The notes under the pieces: model-generated | Seen by the model: only the letters and a program-made list of their open reading frames with translations | Told to the model about the DNA's origin: nothing | Database searches by the model: none | Shown here: one piece after another, positions 5,589-11,960 of the stretch | Layout of the letters: the number at the start of each line of letters is the position of its first letter | Position numbering within the stretch: the stretch's first letter is position 1 | Program-made: the position numbers and the translations under genes | DNA from: a virus | IMG/VR virus record: IMGVR_UViG_3300042350_006161 | Coordinates: 1-22,942 of that record | Strand: one strand, 5' to 3' | Length of the DNA: 22,942 nt

Positions 5589-6172
5589 GGTTTGCAATGC
5601 CCCGTTTGAAATTGAATTGGCGCTTCGCCATTGTGAGGCGGTTGCAGTTTTTTAATCCACCAAGACTCCATCTCAAAGCATTCCTGTGGAGCATACGGAA
5701 TGACAAAAACGACGGAGAACGGAATCACACCGCGCTGCCGATGCCGAGCCACCCTGGCTGGAATATCCTGCGACATTCCCACGTAGAGAATCCTGCTGAC
5801 TTCATCGCAGAGAAAATACACTCCTGACGTTGCGTGTGGCAGTTCAAAAACATGCGGATGGTCACGCAACTCACTGGGGCAAACAGCACCTGCTCGATAA
5901 GCACGCAGACGCACAATTTCACACTGAAGCTCGCCTAGTTTTTTGCTTTGCTCAGCCACGAGCTCACGCAGGCGCTCTTTTTCGCGGTCAATTTCCTCGA
6001 TCGAAGCGTTGCGTCGAACATACCCGACCATGTTGGCTTTTTGCGCCTCCTCCTTTGTTCGGAAGGATTTTAAAATCCTTTTTCCATTCACAATTCCAAA
6101 ATCAACCTGCCAAGAAATAGAACCTGACCGATTACGACGGCGGCGCATCGTCACCCCATGCGAATTCTTCAT
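5585..6172 (-). CDS. GIY-YIG nuclease with integrase-like N-terminal DNA-binding module, 195 aa
   Basis: Residues 16-47 (G-S-I-S-W-Q-V-D-F-G-I-V-N-G-K-R, then S-F-R-T-K-E-E-A-Q-K-A-N) closely match the N-terminal module of the adjacent integrase. Residues about 57-93 are a coiled coil. Residues 115-182 are a GIY-YIG domain: G117-V-Y119 and L-Y130-V-G132-M-S for the two motifs, Arg140, Glu169 in M-E-S-W-W-I-K-K-L and Asn181 in P-P-H-N. All expected catalytic positions are present. It overlaps the integrase by ATGA, so the two are co-translated. The start is ATG 6172; 6148 (after GGGGTGACG) is an alternative. A DNA-nicking partner in integration or a homing-like enzyme are both possible; neither is shown. 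Confidence 0.85.
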   Translation of the reverse strand: MKNSHGVTMRRRRNRSGSISWQVDFGIVNGKRILKSFRTKEEAQKANMVGYVRRNASIEEIDREKERLRELVAEQSKKLGELQCEIVRLRAYRAGAVCPSELRDHPHVFELPHATSGVYFLCDEVSRILYVGMSQDIPARVARHRQRGVIPFSVVFVIPYAPQECFEMESWWIKKLQPPHNGEAPIQFQTGHCKP

Positions 6173-6239
6173 GCGCAAAACAGACCAGATAAAAAACTGG
6201 CGTCAATTAAAAACTCGTAACGCTGGTGACGTCTAAACC

Positions 6240-6326
6240 GTCTTTTCGCGTCTTTTCGAGTCCTTTCCCGCCCTTTTCTTCCCTCTCCACTCTCTAGTGA
6301 GAGTGGCGACCCCTACGAGAATCGAA
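6240..6326. other. Candidate attP region: tandem arm-type repeats, hairpin, tRNA-3'-end-like core
   Basis: Four adjacent 10-bp units lie at 6240-6279: GTCTTTTCGC, GTCTTTTCGA, GTCCTTTCCC, GCCCTTTTCT. Next is a perfect hairpin CCACTCTC-TAGT-GAGAGTGG (6287-6306). On the minus strand 6326-6304 reads like the 3' end of a tRNA: T-loop TTCGATT, T-stem half CTCGT, acceptor half AGGGGTC, discriminator G, then CCA. The matching 5' halves are absent, so this is a fragment and not a tRNA gene. Its position beside the integrase operon fits an attP that uses a tRNA 3' end as core. The functions are inferred. Confidence 0.6.
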
Positions 6327-6394
6327 GACTAGTTGGTGGCTTGTTTTTCAACGGACTCGGCGCAGAGGTGGCTTTTGAGTGACGGCGTGTTCGA

Positions 6395-6958
6395 TTACTG
6401 AGTGGCTTGGAAATGCATGGCATCGCGGCCCCAGAAGGCACCGGCGGAGAGCCAGCCTTCGCGGCTGAAGGCTTCCATGACTTCGATCGGCATGGTGGCG
6501 GCGACGGGCCAGGCGATGTGGTTGCCGTTGGTGTCGGGGTCGAGATCGACGGCGGCACCGCGGGCGTGGAGGCTGGGCAGGCTGCCGCCGCGCATGGGAC
6601 GATTGTTGTAGCAGCCAGCGTATTGAGCGAGGACGGACCGGGAGGGGCCGCTGGCGATTTCTTCGAGCACGCGGCGGAGGCTGGCGCCGACTTTGCCGTG
6701 GCAGCGGATGATCCTCACAGGCTTGCCGTCGTATTTGAGGCCGAGGTCGGCAACGTCGATGGGGACGAGTTTCGATTCGTCACCGGCGGCACTGTAGAAC
6801 TTGGTGAGGCTGGCTTGATCGGATTTGGGCCACGGGTTTTTCGCTGGCATGAGGCTGCGCAGGTGGCGCTGGCAGGCGGCGATGCTGGCGGGTCCCCAGA
6901 AACCGTCGGGCTCGGCGCCGATGCGCTCTTGGAGGGCGCGGATGTCTTTGGGGTTCAT
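6395..6958 (-). CDS. Endolysin: peptidoglycan-binding plus M15-type D,D/L-Ala-D-Glu peptidase, 187 aa
   Basis: The protein would cut cell-wall peptide cross-links at lysis. Residues 3-35 (K-D-I-R-A-L-Q-E-R-I-G-A-E-P-D-G-F-W-G-P-A-S) are a PG_binding_1-type repeat. Residues 78-185 are an M15 peptidase domain with the zinc and catalytic pattern S-L-H131-A-R-G-A-A-V-D138 and a closing W-G-R-D-A-M-H182-F. There is no signal peptide, so export depends on a holin. ATG 6958 follows a C-rich leader without Shine-Dalgarno. It is the last gene of the late region before the putative att site. Confidence 0.88.
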   Translation of the reverse strand: MNPKDIRALQERIGAEPDGFWGPASIAACQRHLRSLMPAKNPWPKSDQASLTKFYSAAGDESKLVPIDVADLGLKYDGKPVRIIRCHGKVGASLRRVLEEIASGPSRSVLAQYAGCYNNRPMRGGSLPSLHARGAAVDLDPDTNGNHIAWPVAATMPIEVMEAFSREGWLSAGAFWGRDAMHFQATQ

Positions 6959-6971
6959 GGGGGGCGGGGGA

Positions 6972-7009
6972 AGGTTAGGGGTGAAGGGTTAGGAGTTAGT
7001 GGTTAGGGG
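6972..7009. repeat. TTAGGG-type heptamer tract
   Basis: The plus strand reads AGGTTAGGGGTGAAGGGTTA, then GGAGTTAGTGGTTAGGGG. The stop codon of the lipoprotein gene (TAA, 7005-7003) lies in the tract. It fills most of the gap between that gene and the endolysin. Confidence 0.85.
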
Positions 7010-7197
7010 AGGACGCGCAAGGGTTGTTTGGCGCTGGTGGTGGGGCGGCGGAGTGCTTGGGCGGCGGCGGCGAGCTCGGGGTGGCCGATGAGGGTGGCGG
7101 CGGTGGCGTAGAGGGTGAGGCGCTCGTTACGGGAGAGACCGGCGATGTCGTGAGAGCAGGAGCAAAACAACACAGGCAGGCAAAGTAGAGTTTTCAT
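7003..7197 (-). CDS. Putative mini-lipoprotein in the lysis cassette, 64 aa
   Basis: The ATG at 7197 overlaps the stop of the hydrolase gene (ATGA). The protein starts M-K-T-L-L-C-L-P-V-L-F-C-S-C, which resembles a short lipoprotein signal with the last Cys as lipidation site. The lipobox (F-C-S-C) is imperfect. The rest is a helical Ala/Leu-rich segment and a Pro-containing C-terminus. Small lipoproteins next to endolysins are often outer-membrane spanin subunits (Rz1 type); that role is only inferred from position and size. Confidence 0.5.
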   Translation of the reverse strand: MKTLLCLPVLFCSCSHDIAGLSRNERLTLYATAATLIGHPELAAAAQALRRPTTSAKQPLRVLP

Positions 7198-7832
7198 GGT
7201 TGCAGGTCTATAGCGTCATTTGCCAGCAGCATATCTATAGTGGCCTCGAAACGCTCTCCAGGCTCGAACCAGGTCGAGTGACCGTAGGAGTGATTGCTGT
7301 GATCGTGGACGTGCGCGGGGAAAACGCGGGCAAATTCGTCGCCGCGGAGGCCGAGGCTGCCGTAGCCGAGGCCCAGGAGGCCGATGGCCTTTTTTGTGGT
7401 GCTGGCAAAGGCGAGGGCTTTGTCGTTGCGGGAGCCATAGATGTGAATCCGGCGCACGACGCGCGAGGCGATGGCACGGGCGAAATCTTCCTCGCACGCG
7501 GCGGGCGCGAACAGATGGACGGCATCGACTTTCACGCCCATGAGCAACACGCGGGCGATGAGGTCGCAGCCGTTGCTGTGGCCGACGAGGATGATGCGGT
7601 AGTCGGCGTTGCGATAGAGATTGATGCGGCGCATCAGCTCGTCGGCGCGTTTGGCCTGCCCCAGACGACGAAAGAGCGCGGAGCAATAGTATTCAAACTT
7701 TTCAGCCTTCACACCGTCTGGAGTGCGCAGGTTGAGCGCGCTGGTCATCTCGTCCGTCCAGGCATCTTGGGCGGATGGATTCGTGCGGATGCCGTTGATG
7801 CAGATCCAGATGGTCTTCATGGCTTTGGTCAT
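7194..7832 (-). CDS. Alpha/beta hydrolase (serine esterase/lipase-like) in the lysis region, 212 aa
   Basis: The ATG at 7832 overlaps the holin stop (ATGA). A GHSNG nucleophile elbow (Ser86) follows a strand Y-R-I-I-L-V, as in alpha/beta hydrolases. Asp137 in G-S-R-N-D and His185 in Y-G-H-S-T-W-F are plausible acid and base. The N-terminus (T-I-W-I-C-I-N-G-I-R-T-N-P) resembles the 'v-v-i-h-G' first strand and oxyanion loop. There is no signal peptide. Placement between holin and endolysin suggests a role in lysis, perhaps hydrolysing an envelope lipid or ester. Mycobacteriophage LysB is a functional parallel, not a claimed homologue. Confidence 0.75.
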   Translation of the reverse strand: MTKAMKTIWICINGIRTNPSAQDAWTDEMTSALNLRTPDGVKAEKFEYYCSALFRRLGQAKRADELMRRINLYRNADYRIILVGHSNGCDLIARVLLMGVKVDAVHLFAPAACEEDFARAIASRVVRRIHIYGSRNDKALAFASTTKKAIGLLGLGYGSLGLRGDEFARVFPAHVHDHSNHSYGHSTWFEPGERFEATIDMLLANDAIDLQP

Positions 7833-8200
7833 TTCCCCTGCGTGGCGTCGCGGAGGGCGGAGAGGCTGATTTCTTCGAGCTTTTCGACACGGCGGGTTTG
7901 GAGCTGGCAGAGTTCTTCCATCTTGGCGGTGAGGCGTTCTTGCGCGTCGCTGAAGCGGTTCACGGTGTCGATGCCGCGACCCCAAACAGCTCGGAGGATG
8001 AGGACGATGAACGTGGCAAGGGCAATGATGAAGCCGATGAGAACGACATGCAGCGGCTGGATGGCGAGCTCGTCGGGCTCGATGACGGCGAGGTGGTGGA
8101 TGGCGCCGATGATGGCGGTGGCGCAGGTGCCGACGGCGCTCACGAAAGCCCCGGCAATGCAGAGCGCGAGCTGGAGTGGCATGTCGTGATCGTGGAGCAT
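7829..8200 (-). CDS. Holin-like membrane protein, 123 aa
   Basis: Two hydrophobic segments are visible, about residues 9-38 (L-Q-L-A-L-C-I-A-G-A-F-V-S-A-V-G) and 49-72 (V-V-L-I-G-F-I-I-A-L-A-T-F-I-V-L-I-L). A charged coiled-coil tail follows (L-T-A-K-M-E-E-L-C-Q-L-Q-T-R-R-V-E-K-L-E-E). Length and topology suit a two-TM holin that makes inner-membrane lesions. It is directly upstream of, and overlaps, the hydrolase in the lysis operon. The ATG at 8200 has no Shine-Dalgarno (leader CACCTCCCACC). The assignment rests on topology and context, not on sequence family. Confidence 0.65.
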   Translation of the reverse strand: MLHDHDMPLQLALCIAGAFVSAVGTCATAIIGAIHHLAVIEPDELAIQPLHVVLIGFIIALATFIVLILRAVWGRGIDTVNRFSDAQERLTAKMEELCQLQTRRVEKLEEISLSALRDATQGK

Positions 8201-8210
8201 GGTGGGAGGT

Positions 8211-8243
8211 GATGGGTTATGAGCTATGAGTTATTAGTTAAGG
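8211..8243. repeat. TTAGGG-type heptamer tract (TTATGAG variant)
   Basis: The plus strand reads GATGGGTTATGAGCTATGAG, then TTATTAGTTAAGGG. The stop codon of the preceding gene (TAA, 8240-8238) is part of the tract, and the next start (8200) follows about 10 nt later. Confidence 0.8.
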
Positions 8244-8675
8244 GCCGGTGAGCTTTTGGAGTTCGGCTTGTTTGGCGGCGATCTCGGCGGAGAGGGCTTC
8301 GCGTTTGAGGTCGGCGTCGGACTTTTGGGACTCGGCGATGAGTTTGCGGAGGAGTTCGGCTTTGGGGCCGTCGCCGGTTTTGAGTTCCTCGGTGAGCATG
8401 GTGTTGAGGACGGTGGAGATGCGGGCCTTCAGTGCGTTGCGCTCGGCCTCGGCGGTGGCTTTGTCGGCGATGAGGTCTGCTGCCCATTTTTCGAGGGCAA
8501 GCTGGATGGCAGGGGCGAGCTGCTTGTTGTTGGCGATGGCGTCGGCGGGTTTGCCGTAGTCGGTGCCATCGACGGTGACACTGGTGACGTTATTGACCAC
8601 AATGACGGGGTCGGACGCGTGGAGCGCGGTGATCGCAAGAGCAAAGGCGGTGAGGATGAGGATGATGTGTTTCAT
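8238..8675 (-). CDS. Secreted coiled-coil protein, 145 aa
   Basis: It has a clear Sec signal peptide (M-K-H-I-I-L-I-L-T-A-F-A-L-A-I-T-A-L-H-A, cleavage probably after A-L-H-A near residue 20). A short beta region follows (V-I-V-V-N-N-V-T-S-V-T-V-D-G-T-D-Y), then long charged helices to the end (A-E-R-N-A-L-K-A-R-I, A-A-K-Q-A-E-L-Q-K-L). It starts 4 nt after the fibre gene stop. The family is not recognised. A periplasmic coiled coil beside the holin could be a spanin-like lysis factor or a chaperone for the secreted fibre; both are inference. Confidence 0.6.
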   Translation of the reverse strand: MKHIILILTAFALAITALHASDPVIVVNNVTSVTVDGTDYGKPADAIANNKQLAPAIQLALEKWAADLIADKATAEAERNALKARISTVLNTMLTEELKTGDGPKAELLRKLIAESQKSDADLKREALSAEIAAKQAELQKLTGP

Positions 8676-8678
8676 GGA

Positions 8679-10307
8679 TCAGTGTTGAATAACGGTGGCG
8701 CGAAAGGTGCCGCTGGCGGGATTGATGTTGCCGATGAGGTTGTTGTTCATGAAGCGCACAGTCACGGTGTCGGCGGCGCTGACCCAGGCGCGGAAATCAC
8801 ACGAGCCCGCCGGATGCGAGGCGTTGACGATGCCGAGCACGACGACGTTGCCATCGACGGCACCAGTGACAGTGATGGTGAGATCGGTGGTGGCCTGCGG
8901 GGCGGTGTCGGCAAAGTCGAGTGTGGCGGTGGCGGTGAGGACTTTGGAAATGGCGCTGCCGCCGCTGCCGATGGTGAACCCCGAACTACTCACCCGAGCC
9001 TTCTCGGTCGAGTCGTAAACGAGGATCATCTCGCGAGCGCTACCACCACCGCTACCTTTTTGCGTGCCGACACGCCCGACGTTGCCAGACCAGTCGAGCA
9101 CGAGTGACTCGTAGCTCGTGTCATTAGTGTAAGTGTTGATGACATGTAACCCTTGCGCCGTGGTGGTTGTCACGCCGACCAACATGGTCTTGGCCGCTGC
9201 CAGATTTGTGAGGCGTTGATTGTTTCCGAACCAGTAACCTTTGCCGCTGGTGTTGCCACTGATCCAAAAGCCTGCCTGGTCATAGTCTATACTGCTGCCC
9301 GCCGAGGACCCTTTGAAACTACCCGCAAACACCGTGGCGCTGAAGGTGAAATTCCCCGATCCCATGCTACCAGCGATCACGCTGGCGGCTGGTAGGCCGG
9401 TGGCATTCGTCAACACGAGTGCCGACGGCGTGCCGAGGGCGGGCGTGGTGAAGGTCGGACTCGTGGTCATGGCGACGTTGCCGGTGCCGCTGATGGTGTA
9501 TTCGCCGACGACGCCGCCGTTGTTGTAAAGCACGCGCGTTGTGCTGCCGCTGGTAATAGTGGTCGAGCCGATGGTGATGCCGCCGCCACCGGCGGCGGGT
9601 GCCCAGGTGGTGCCATTCCAACTCAGGACTTGGCCGCTGGTGGCACCGCCCTGCGCGAGGTAGCCGAGACCGATGGCGGTGCCGTTCCAGGTGCCGCTGG
9701 TGATCGTGCCGACTGTGGTGATGGCGGTGAGGTTGCCGGTGCCGATGAGCGTGCCGCCGACAGTCGGCAGCGTGAAGGTTTGAAAGGAGCCCATGCCATC
9801 GCTCGGCGAGATGACGGCCTGCACGTTGTCGGCGGCTTCGAGCTGCAACACGCCGGGCAGCCACCCGCCGCTGTTGATGCGGTGGATGGTGAGAGCACGC
9901 GAGATGTCGGCCTCGCCAAAGCTGCCAAAGATCATCACCTTGCCGCCATCGGTTGTGTAATTGCCGCCGGTGCTGGTCGCCAGCGTGGCGGCGGTGCCGA
10001 GGCCGAGATTCGTGCGAGCCGTGGCGGCGCTGGTCAGGTCGGAGAGGTTGTTGGTCGTGACGAGGGCGTTTGTGATGCCGTAGCCCGAGAGCGTGGTCGG
10101 TTTGCCGCTCAGATCAGAGAACGCCCCGCCGAAGGGCGTGATGGCGGCGGGGATTCCGGCGGTCTGGCCGATAACTTGACCGTTGCTCAGCGTGACGCCG
10201 TAGCTGGTGAAGCCGGAGGCACCGCGCTTGCGGAGCTCGTATTGGCCGACGGTTTGGGCGGCGGCGAAGGTGGAAAGAAGGAGGAGGGGAAGGAAAAAGC
10301 GGATCAT
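8679..10307 (-). CDS. Tail fibre / receptor-binding-like protein with Sec signal peptide, 542 aa
   Basis: The protein is Gly/Thr/Ser/Ala-rich and beta-repetitive, with fibre-type modules such as T-L-G-T-P-S-A-L-V-L-T-N-A-T-G-L-P, T-I-T-S-G-T-W-N-G-T-A-I-G and L-S-W-N-G-T-T-W-A-P. The C-terminal ~75 residues (A-T-L-D-F-A-D-T-A-P-Q...L-T-I-T-V-T-G-A...F-R-A-W-V-S-A-A-D-T-V-T-V-R-F) look like a C-terminal module I associate with many phage fibre proteins. The N-terminus (M-I-R-F-F-L-P-L-L-L-L-S-T-F-A-A-A-Q) is a classical signal peptide, which is odd for a virion protein. ATG 10307 is preferred; a start at 10325 adds six residues. Confidence 0.75.
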   Translation of the reverse strand: MIRFFLPLLLLSTFAAAQTVGQYELRKRGASGFTSYGVTLSNGQVIGQTAGIPAAITPFGGAFSDLSGKPTTLSGYGITNALVTTNNLSDLTSAATARTNLGLGTAATLATSTGGNYTTDGGKVMIFGSFGEADISRALTIHRINSGGWLPGVLQLEAADNVQAVISPSDGMGSFQTFTLPTVGGTLIGTGNLTAITTVGTITSGTWNGTAIGLGYLAQGGATSGQVLSWNGTTWAPAAGGGGITIGSTTITSGSTTRVLYNNGGVVGEYTISGTGNVAMTTSPTFTTPALGTPSALVLTNATGLPAASVIAGSMGSGNFTFSATVFAGSFKGSSAGSSIDYDQAGFWISGNTSGKGYWFGNNQRLTNLAAAKTMLVGVTTTTAQGLHVINTYTNDTSYESLVLDWSGNVGRVGTQKGSGGGSAREMILVYDSTEKARVSSSGFTIGSGGSAISKVLTATATLDFADTAPQATTDLTITVTGAVDGNVVVLGIVNASHPAGSCDFRAWVSAADTVTVRFMNNNLIGNINPASGTFRATVIQH

Positions 10308-10308
10308 T

Positions 10309-10346
10309 GGGAGACAATGGGACAATCAGACAATGAGACTGGGAGA
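10309..10346. repeat. GACAATCA octamer tract, inverted relative to the early ones
   Basis: The plus strand reads GGGAGACAATGGGACAATCA, then GACAATGAGACTGGGAGA, four 8-nt units. The early tracts show this text on the minus strand, so this copy is in the opposite orientation relative to transcription and gives a pyrimidine-rich leader (CATTGTCTCCCA) to the fibre gene. Confidence 0.8.
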
Positions 10347-10349
10347 GAC

Positions 10350-10886
10350 TTAGGCGGGAGGTTCGCCGGTGTTGAGGCCGATGTGGAAAACGGTGCCGGA
10401 GGTGTTCACGAGGCGGAGGTAGCCGCTGGCGGTGATGGAGGCGGCAAAGGGTTGGAAATCGGGCGCGGCGTCGGCGGTGCGCAGCCAGGCGTTTTCAATG
10501 GTGACGGGGATGGTGACGCGTTCGACGGTGGCGCTGATCGTCCACTCGATCTCCAGAGCGGCCTCGACGCTTTCGTTGTCATCGAGCAGGGTGCGCAGGG
10601 CGGTGGAGTCCACGCTGGCCCATTCAAAGTCGTAGTAGTCCGCGCCGGTGGCGGTGGCGGCGGAGAGGAGGGCGAGGACGGAGCCGCTGGGCTCGTATTT
10701 GTCCTTCAGCGCGACGCGGAAGGTCGGCGAGCCGCTCAGAAGCGCGGGATCGTCACCGGGGGCGAAAAAGTAAACGCGGAGGCGCAGATGCGTCTGGAGG
10801 CGCGGTGTGATGACCGGCACGGCGACGCCGGTGGCGGAGGCGAGAGCAGTCTTTGTGCTCGTGTTGACATAAACGTCGTATTCCAC
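10350..10886 (-). CDS. Probable tail/baseplate protein, 178 aa
   Basis: It starts with GTG at 10886 (M-E-Y-D-V-Y-V-N-T-S), 15 nt after the previous stop and without Shine-Dalgarno. The protein is beta-rich with a central segment L-K-D-K-Y-E-P-S-G-S-V-L-A-L and an E-I-E-W-T-I-S-A-T-V-E-R-V-T-I-P-V-T-I-E-N-A-W-L sandwich-like stretch. It ends with V-F-H-I-G-L-N-T-G-E-P. This resembles the small beta-sandwich proteins placed between tape measure and fibre in many siphoviruses. No named family is recognised. The role is inferred from position. Confidence 0.6.
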   Translation of the reverse strand: MEYDVYVNTSTKTALASATGVAVPVITPRLQTHLRLRVYFFAPGDDPALLSGSPTFRVALKDKYEPSGSVLALLSAATATGADYYDFEWASVDSTALRTLLDDNESVEAALEIEWTISATVERVTIPVTIENAWLRTADAAPDFQPFAASITASGYLRLVNTSGTVFHIGLNTGEPPA

Positions 10887-10901
10887 GCGGGGGAACGCGT
10901 G

Positions 10902-11312
10902 TCAATAAGGCCAGAAGAGCCGCTCGGCGGCGATGCCGCGGAGCACCTCATCGACTGCGACGTCGATGGCGAGATGCATGGTGCTGGGTCCCATCTCGTA
11001 GTCTTCATAGTAGGGGTCACCGCCGAGTCCGTCATCAAACGCGGCGATGATGCGCACCGGCACGGGCACGACTTTGAGATAGATGTCCAAGGTGTTCGGG
11101 CCGGTGATGGCGGTGCCGCCGGGGAGGGCGGCCTGGGGCGCGCCCTTTTCCGGCACAAGGCCGATCTGCACACCATCACCGACGTCGCCGGGCCAGTCCT
11201 CGAGCACACCGGCCCGTTGCCATGTCGGTAACTGCTGCAAAGCGCCGTTCGTCTGCTCCGGCGGCGGGACGACGGTGACGTCGCGATAGTTGACCGGAGG
11301 AGGGACGGTCAT
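10902..11312 (-). CDS. Hypothetical late structural protein, 136 aa
   Basis: The ATG at 11312 lies 3 nt after the stop of the upstream gene, so the genes are almost fused. The protein is proline-rich at the N-terminus (M-T-V-P-P-P-V-N-Y-R-D-V-T-V-V-P-P-P). It then has V-Q-I-G-L-V-P-E-K-G, L-D-I-Y-L-K-V-V-P-V-P-V-R-I-I-A-A-F and acidic Tyr-rich Y-Y-E-D-Y-E-M. It ends E-R-L-F-W-P-Y. The family is not recognised. The tight packing with neighbours supports a tail-tip or baseplate role. Confidence 0.55.
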   Translation of the reverse strand: MTVPPPVNYRDVTVVPPPEQTNGALQQLPTWQRAGVLEDWPGDVGDGVQIGLVPEKGAPQAALPGGTAITGPNTLDIYLKVVPVPVRIIAAFDDGLGGDPYYEDYEMGPSTMHLAIDVAVDEVLRGIAAERLFWPY

Positions 11313-11315
11313 GGC

Positions 11316-11894
11316 TTACGAGATCCAGAAGGACGCGGCGACATTGCCTGCCGTGGCGTCTTTTTGGTTGAACTGGAAACTGAACGGAAACCATGCATAT
11401 CGCTCCTCCAGTCCGCCGCCGTCGCCATTCCATGTGGCGAGGAGGATGTAGGCGGCGGTGTTCGTGTTCACCGGGCAGCCGGTGGTGTTGATGTTGATCG
11501 CTCCGCTGCTGATGCTGCCGCCGACGACGTATCCGTCCACGGTGGACGCGGTGAAGTTCACCTGCAGGTAGATGTAGTAGAGCGTGTCGTTCGGCGCGTT
11601 CAGCGTGGCCTCGGCGACGACGTGCGCGCCGCCGCTGTCGTAAACGGTGCCGCCGCTGACGACGACGGTGTTGTCATCGCCCGCGCTCGGGGACCAGTTG
11701 CCGCGGAAGGTGCCGCCCATGCCGCCGCCCTTTGTGATCGTCTCCAGTGCGAATCCGCCTGTGCGCGGCACGACGCGGATGGATGGCGAGGAGATCGGCG
11801 TGCGGTCCCGGATCGCCTCCGACAGCGCGGTGATGTGCGCCGCGGCAATGGTCTCGCCGGAGCGCGGTCGGGGGAGAGGGGAGGAGAGGGACAT
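11316..11894 (-). CDS. Probable tail/baseplate protein, 192 aa
   Basis: The opening S-P-L-P-R-P-R-S-G-E-T-I-A-A-A-H-I-T-A-L-S-E-A-I-R resembles the 'G-x-x-I-x-A-x-x-x-N-x-L-x-x-A-I' start seen in many small phage virion proteins that decorate the tail tip. The rest is beta-rich: G-T-V-Y-D-S-G-G-A-H-V-V-A-E-A-T, T-L-Y-Y-I-Y-L-Q-V-N-F and A-A-Y-I-L-L-A-T-W-N-G-D-G-G. ATG 11894 lies just after a TTAGGG-type tract with a C-rich leader (TAACCCCTCC). Function is inferred from position and style. Confidence 0.6.
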   Translation of the reverse strand: MSLSSPLPRPRSGETIAAAHITALSEAIRDRTPISSPSIRVVPRTGGFALETITKGGGMGGTFRGNWSPSAGDDNTVVVSGGTVYDSGGAHVVAEATLNAPNDTLYYIYLQVNFTASTVDGYVVGGSISSGAININTTGCPVNTNTAAYILLATWNGDGGGLEERYAWFPFSFQFNQKDATAGNVAASFWIS

Positions 11895-11899
11895 GGAGG

Positions 11900-11960
11900 G
11901 GTTAGGGGTTAAGGGTGATGAGTTATGAGTTCGGGGTTAGGGGGTGATGAGTTAGGAGTA
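11900..11960. repeat. TTAGGG-type heptamer tract, about 60 nt
   Basis: The plus strand reads GGTTAGGGGTTAAGGGTGAT, GAGTTATGAGTTCGGGGTTA, then GGGGGTGATGAGTTAGGAGT. About eight units (GGGTTAG, GAGTTAT, GGGTGAT, GAGTTAG). The stop codon of the upstream gene (TAA, 11954-11952) lies in it. Confidence 0.9.

Noticed and set aside
6287-6306. The hairpin as an intrinsic terminator of the late operon
   Set aside because: The stem is perfect, but no T-run follows in either direction. It fits the att-region reading better.
6304-6390. A complete tRNA gene on the minus strand
   Set aside because: Only the T-loop to CCA part matches. The needed T-stem 5' half (ACGAG) and acceptor 5' half (GACCCCT) are not found in the upstream minus-strand sequence, so this is a fragment.
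9630-11231. Long plus-strand frame across fibre and tail genes
   Set aside because: Gly/Ala/Asp-rich shadow of three minus-strand genes and their spacers, and it runs through a repeat tract.
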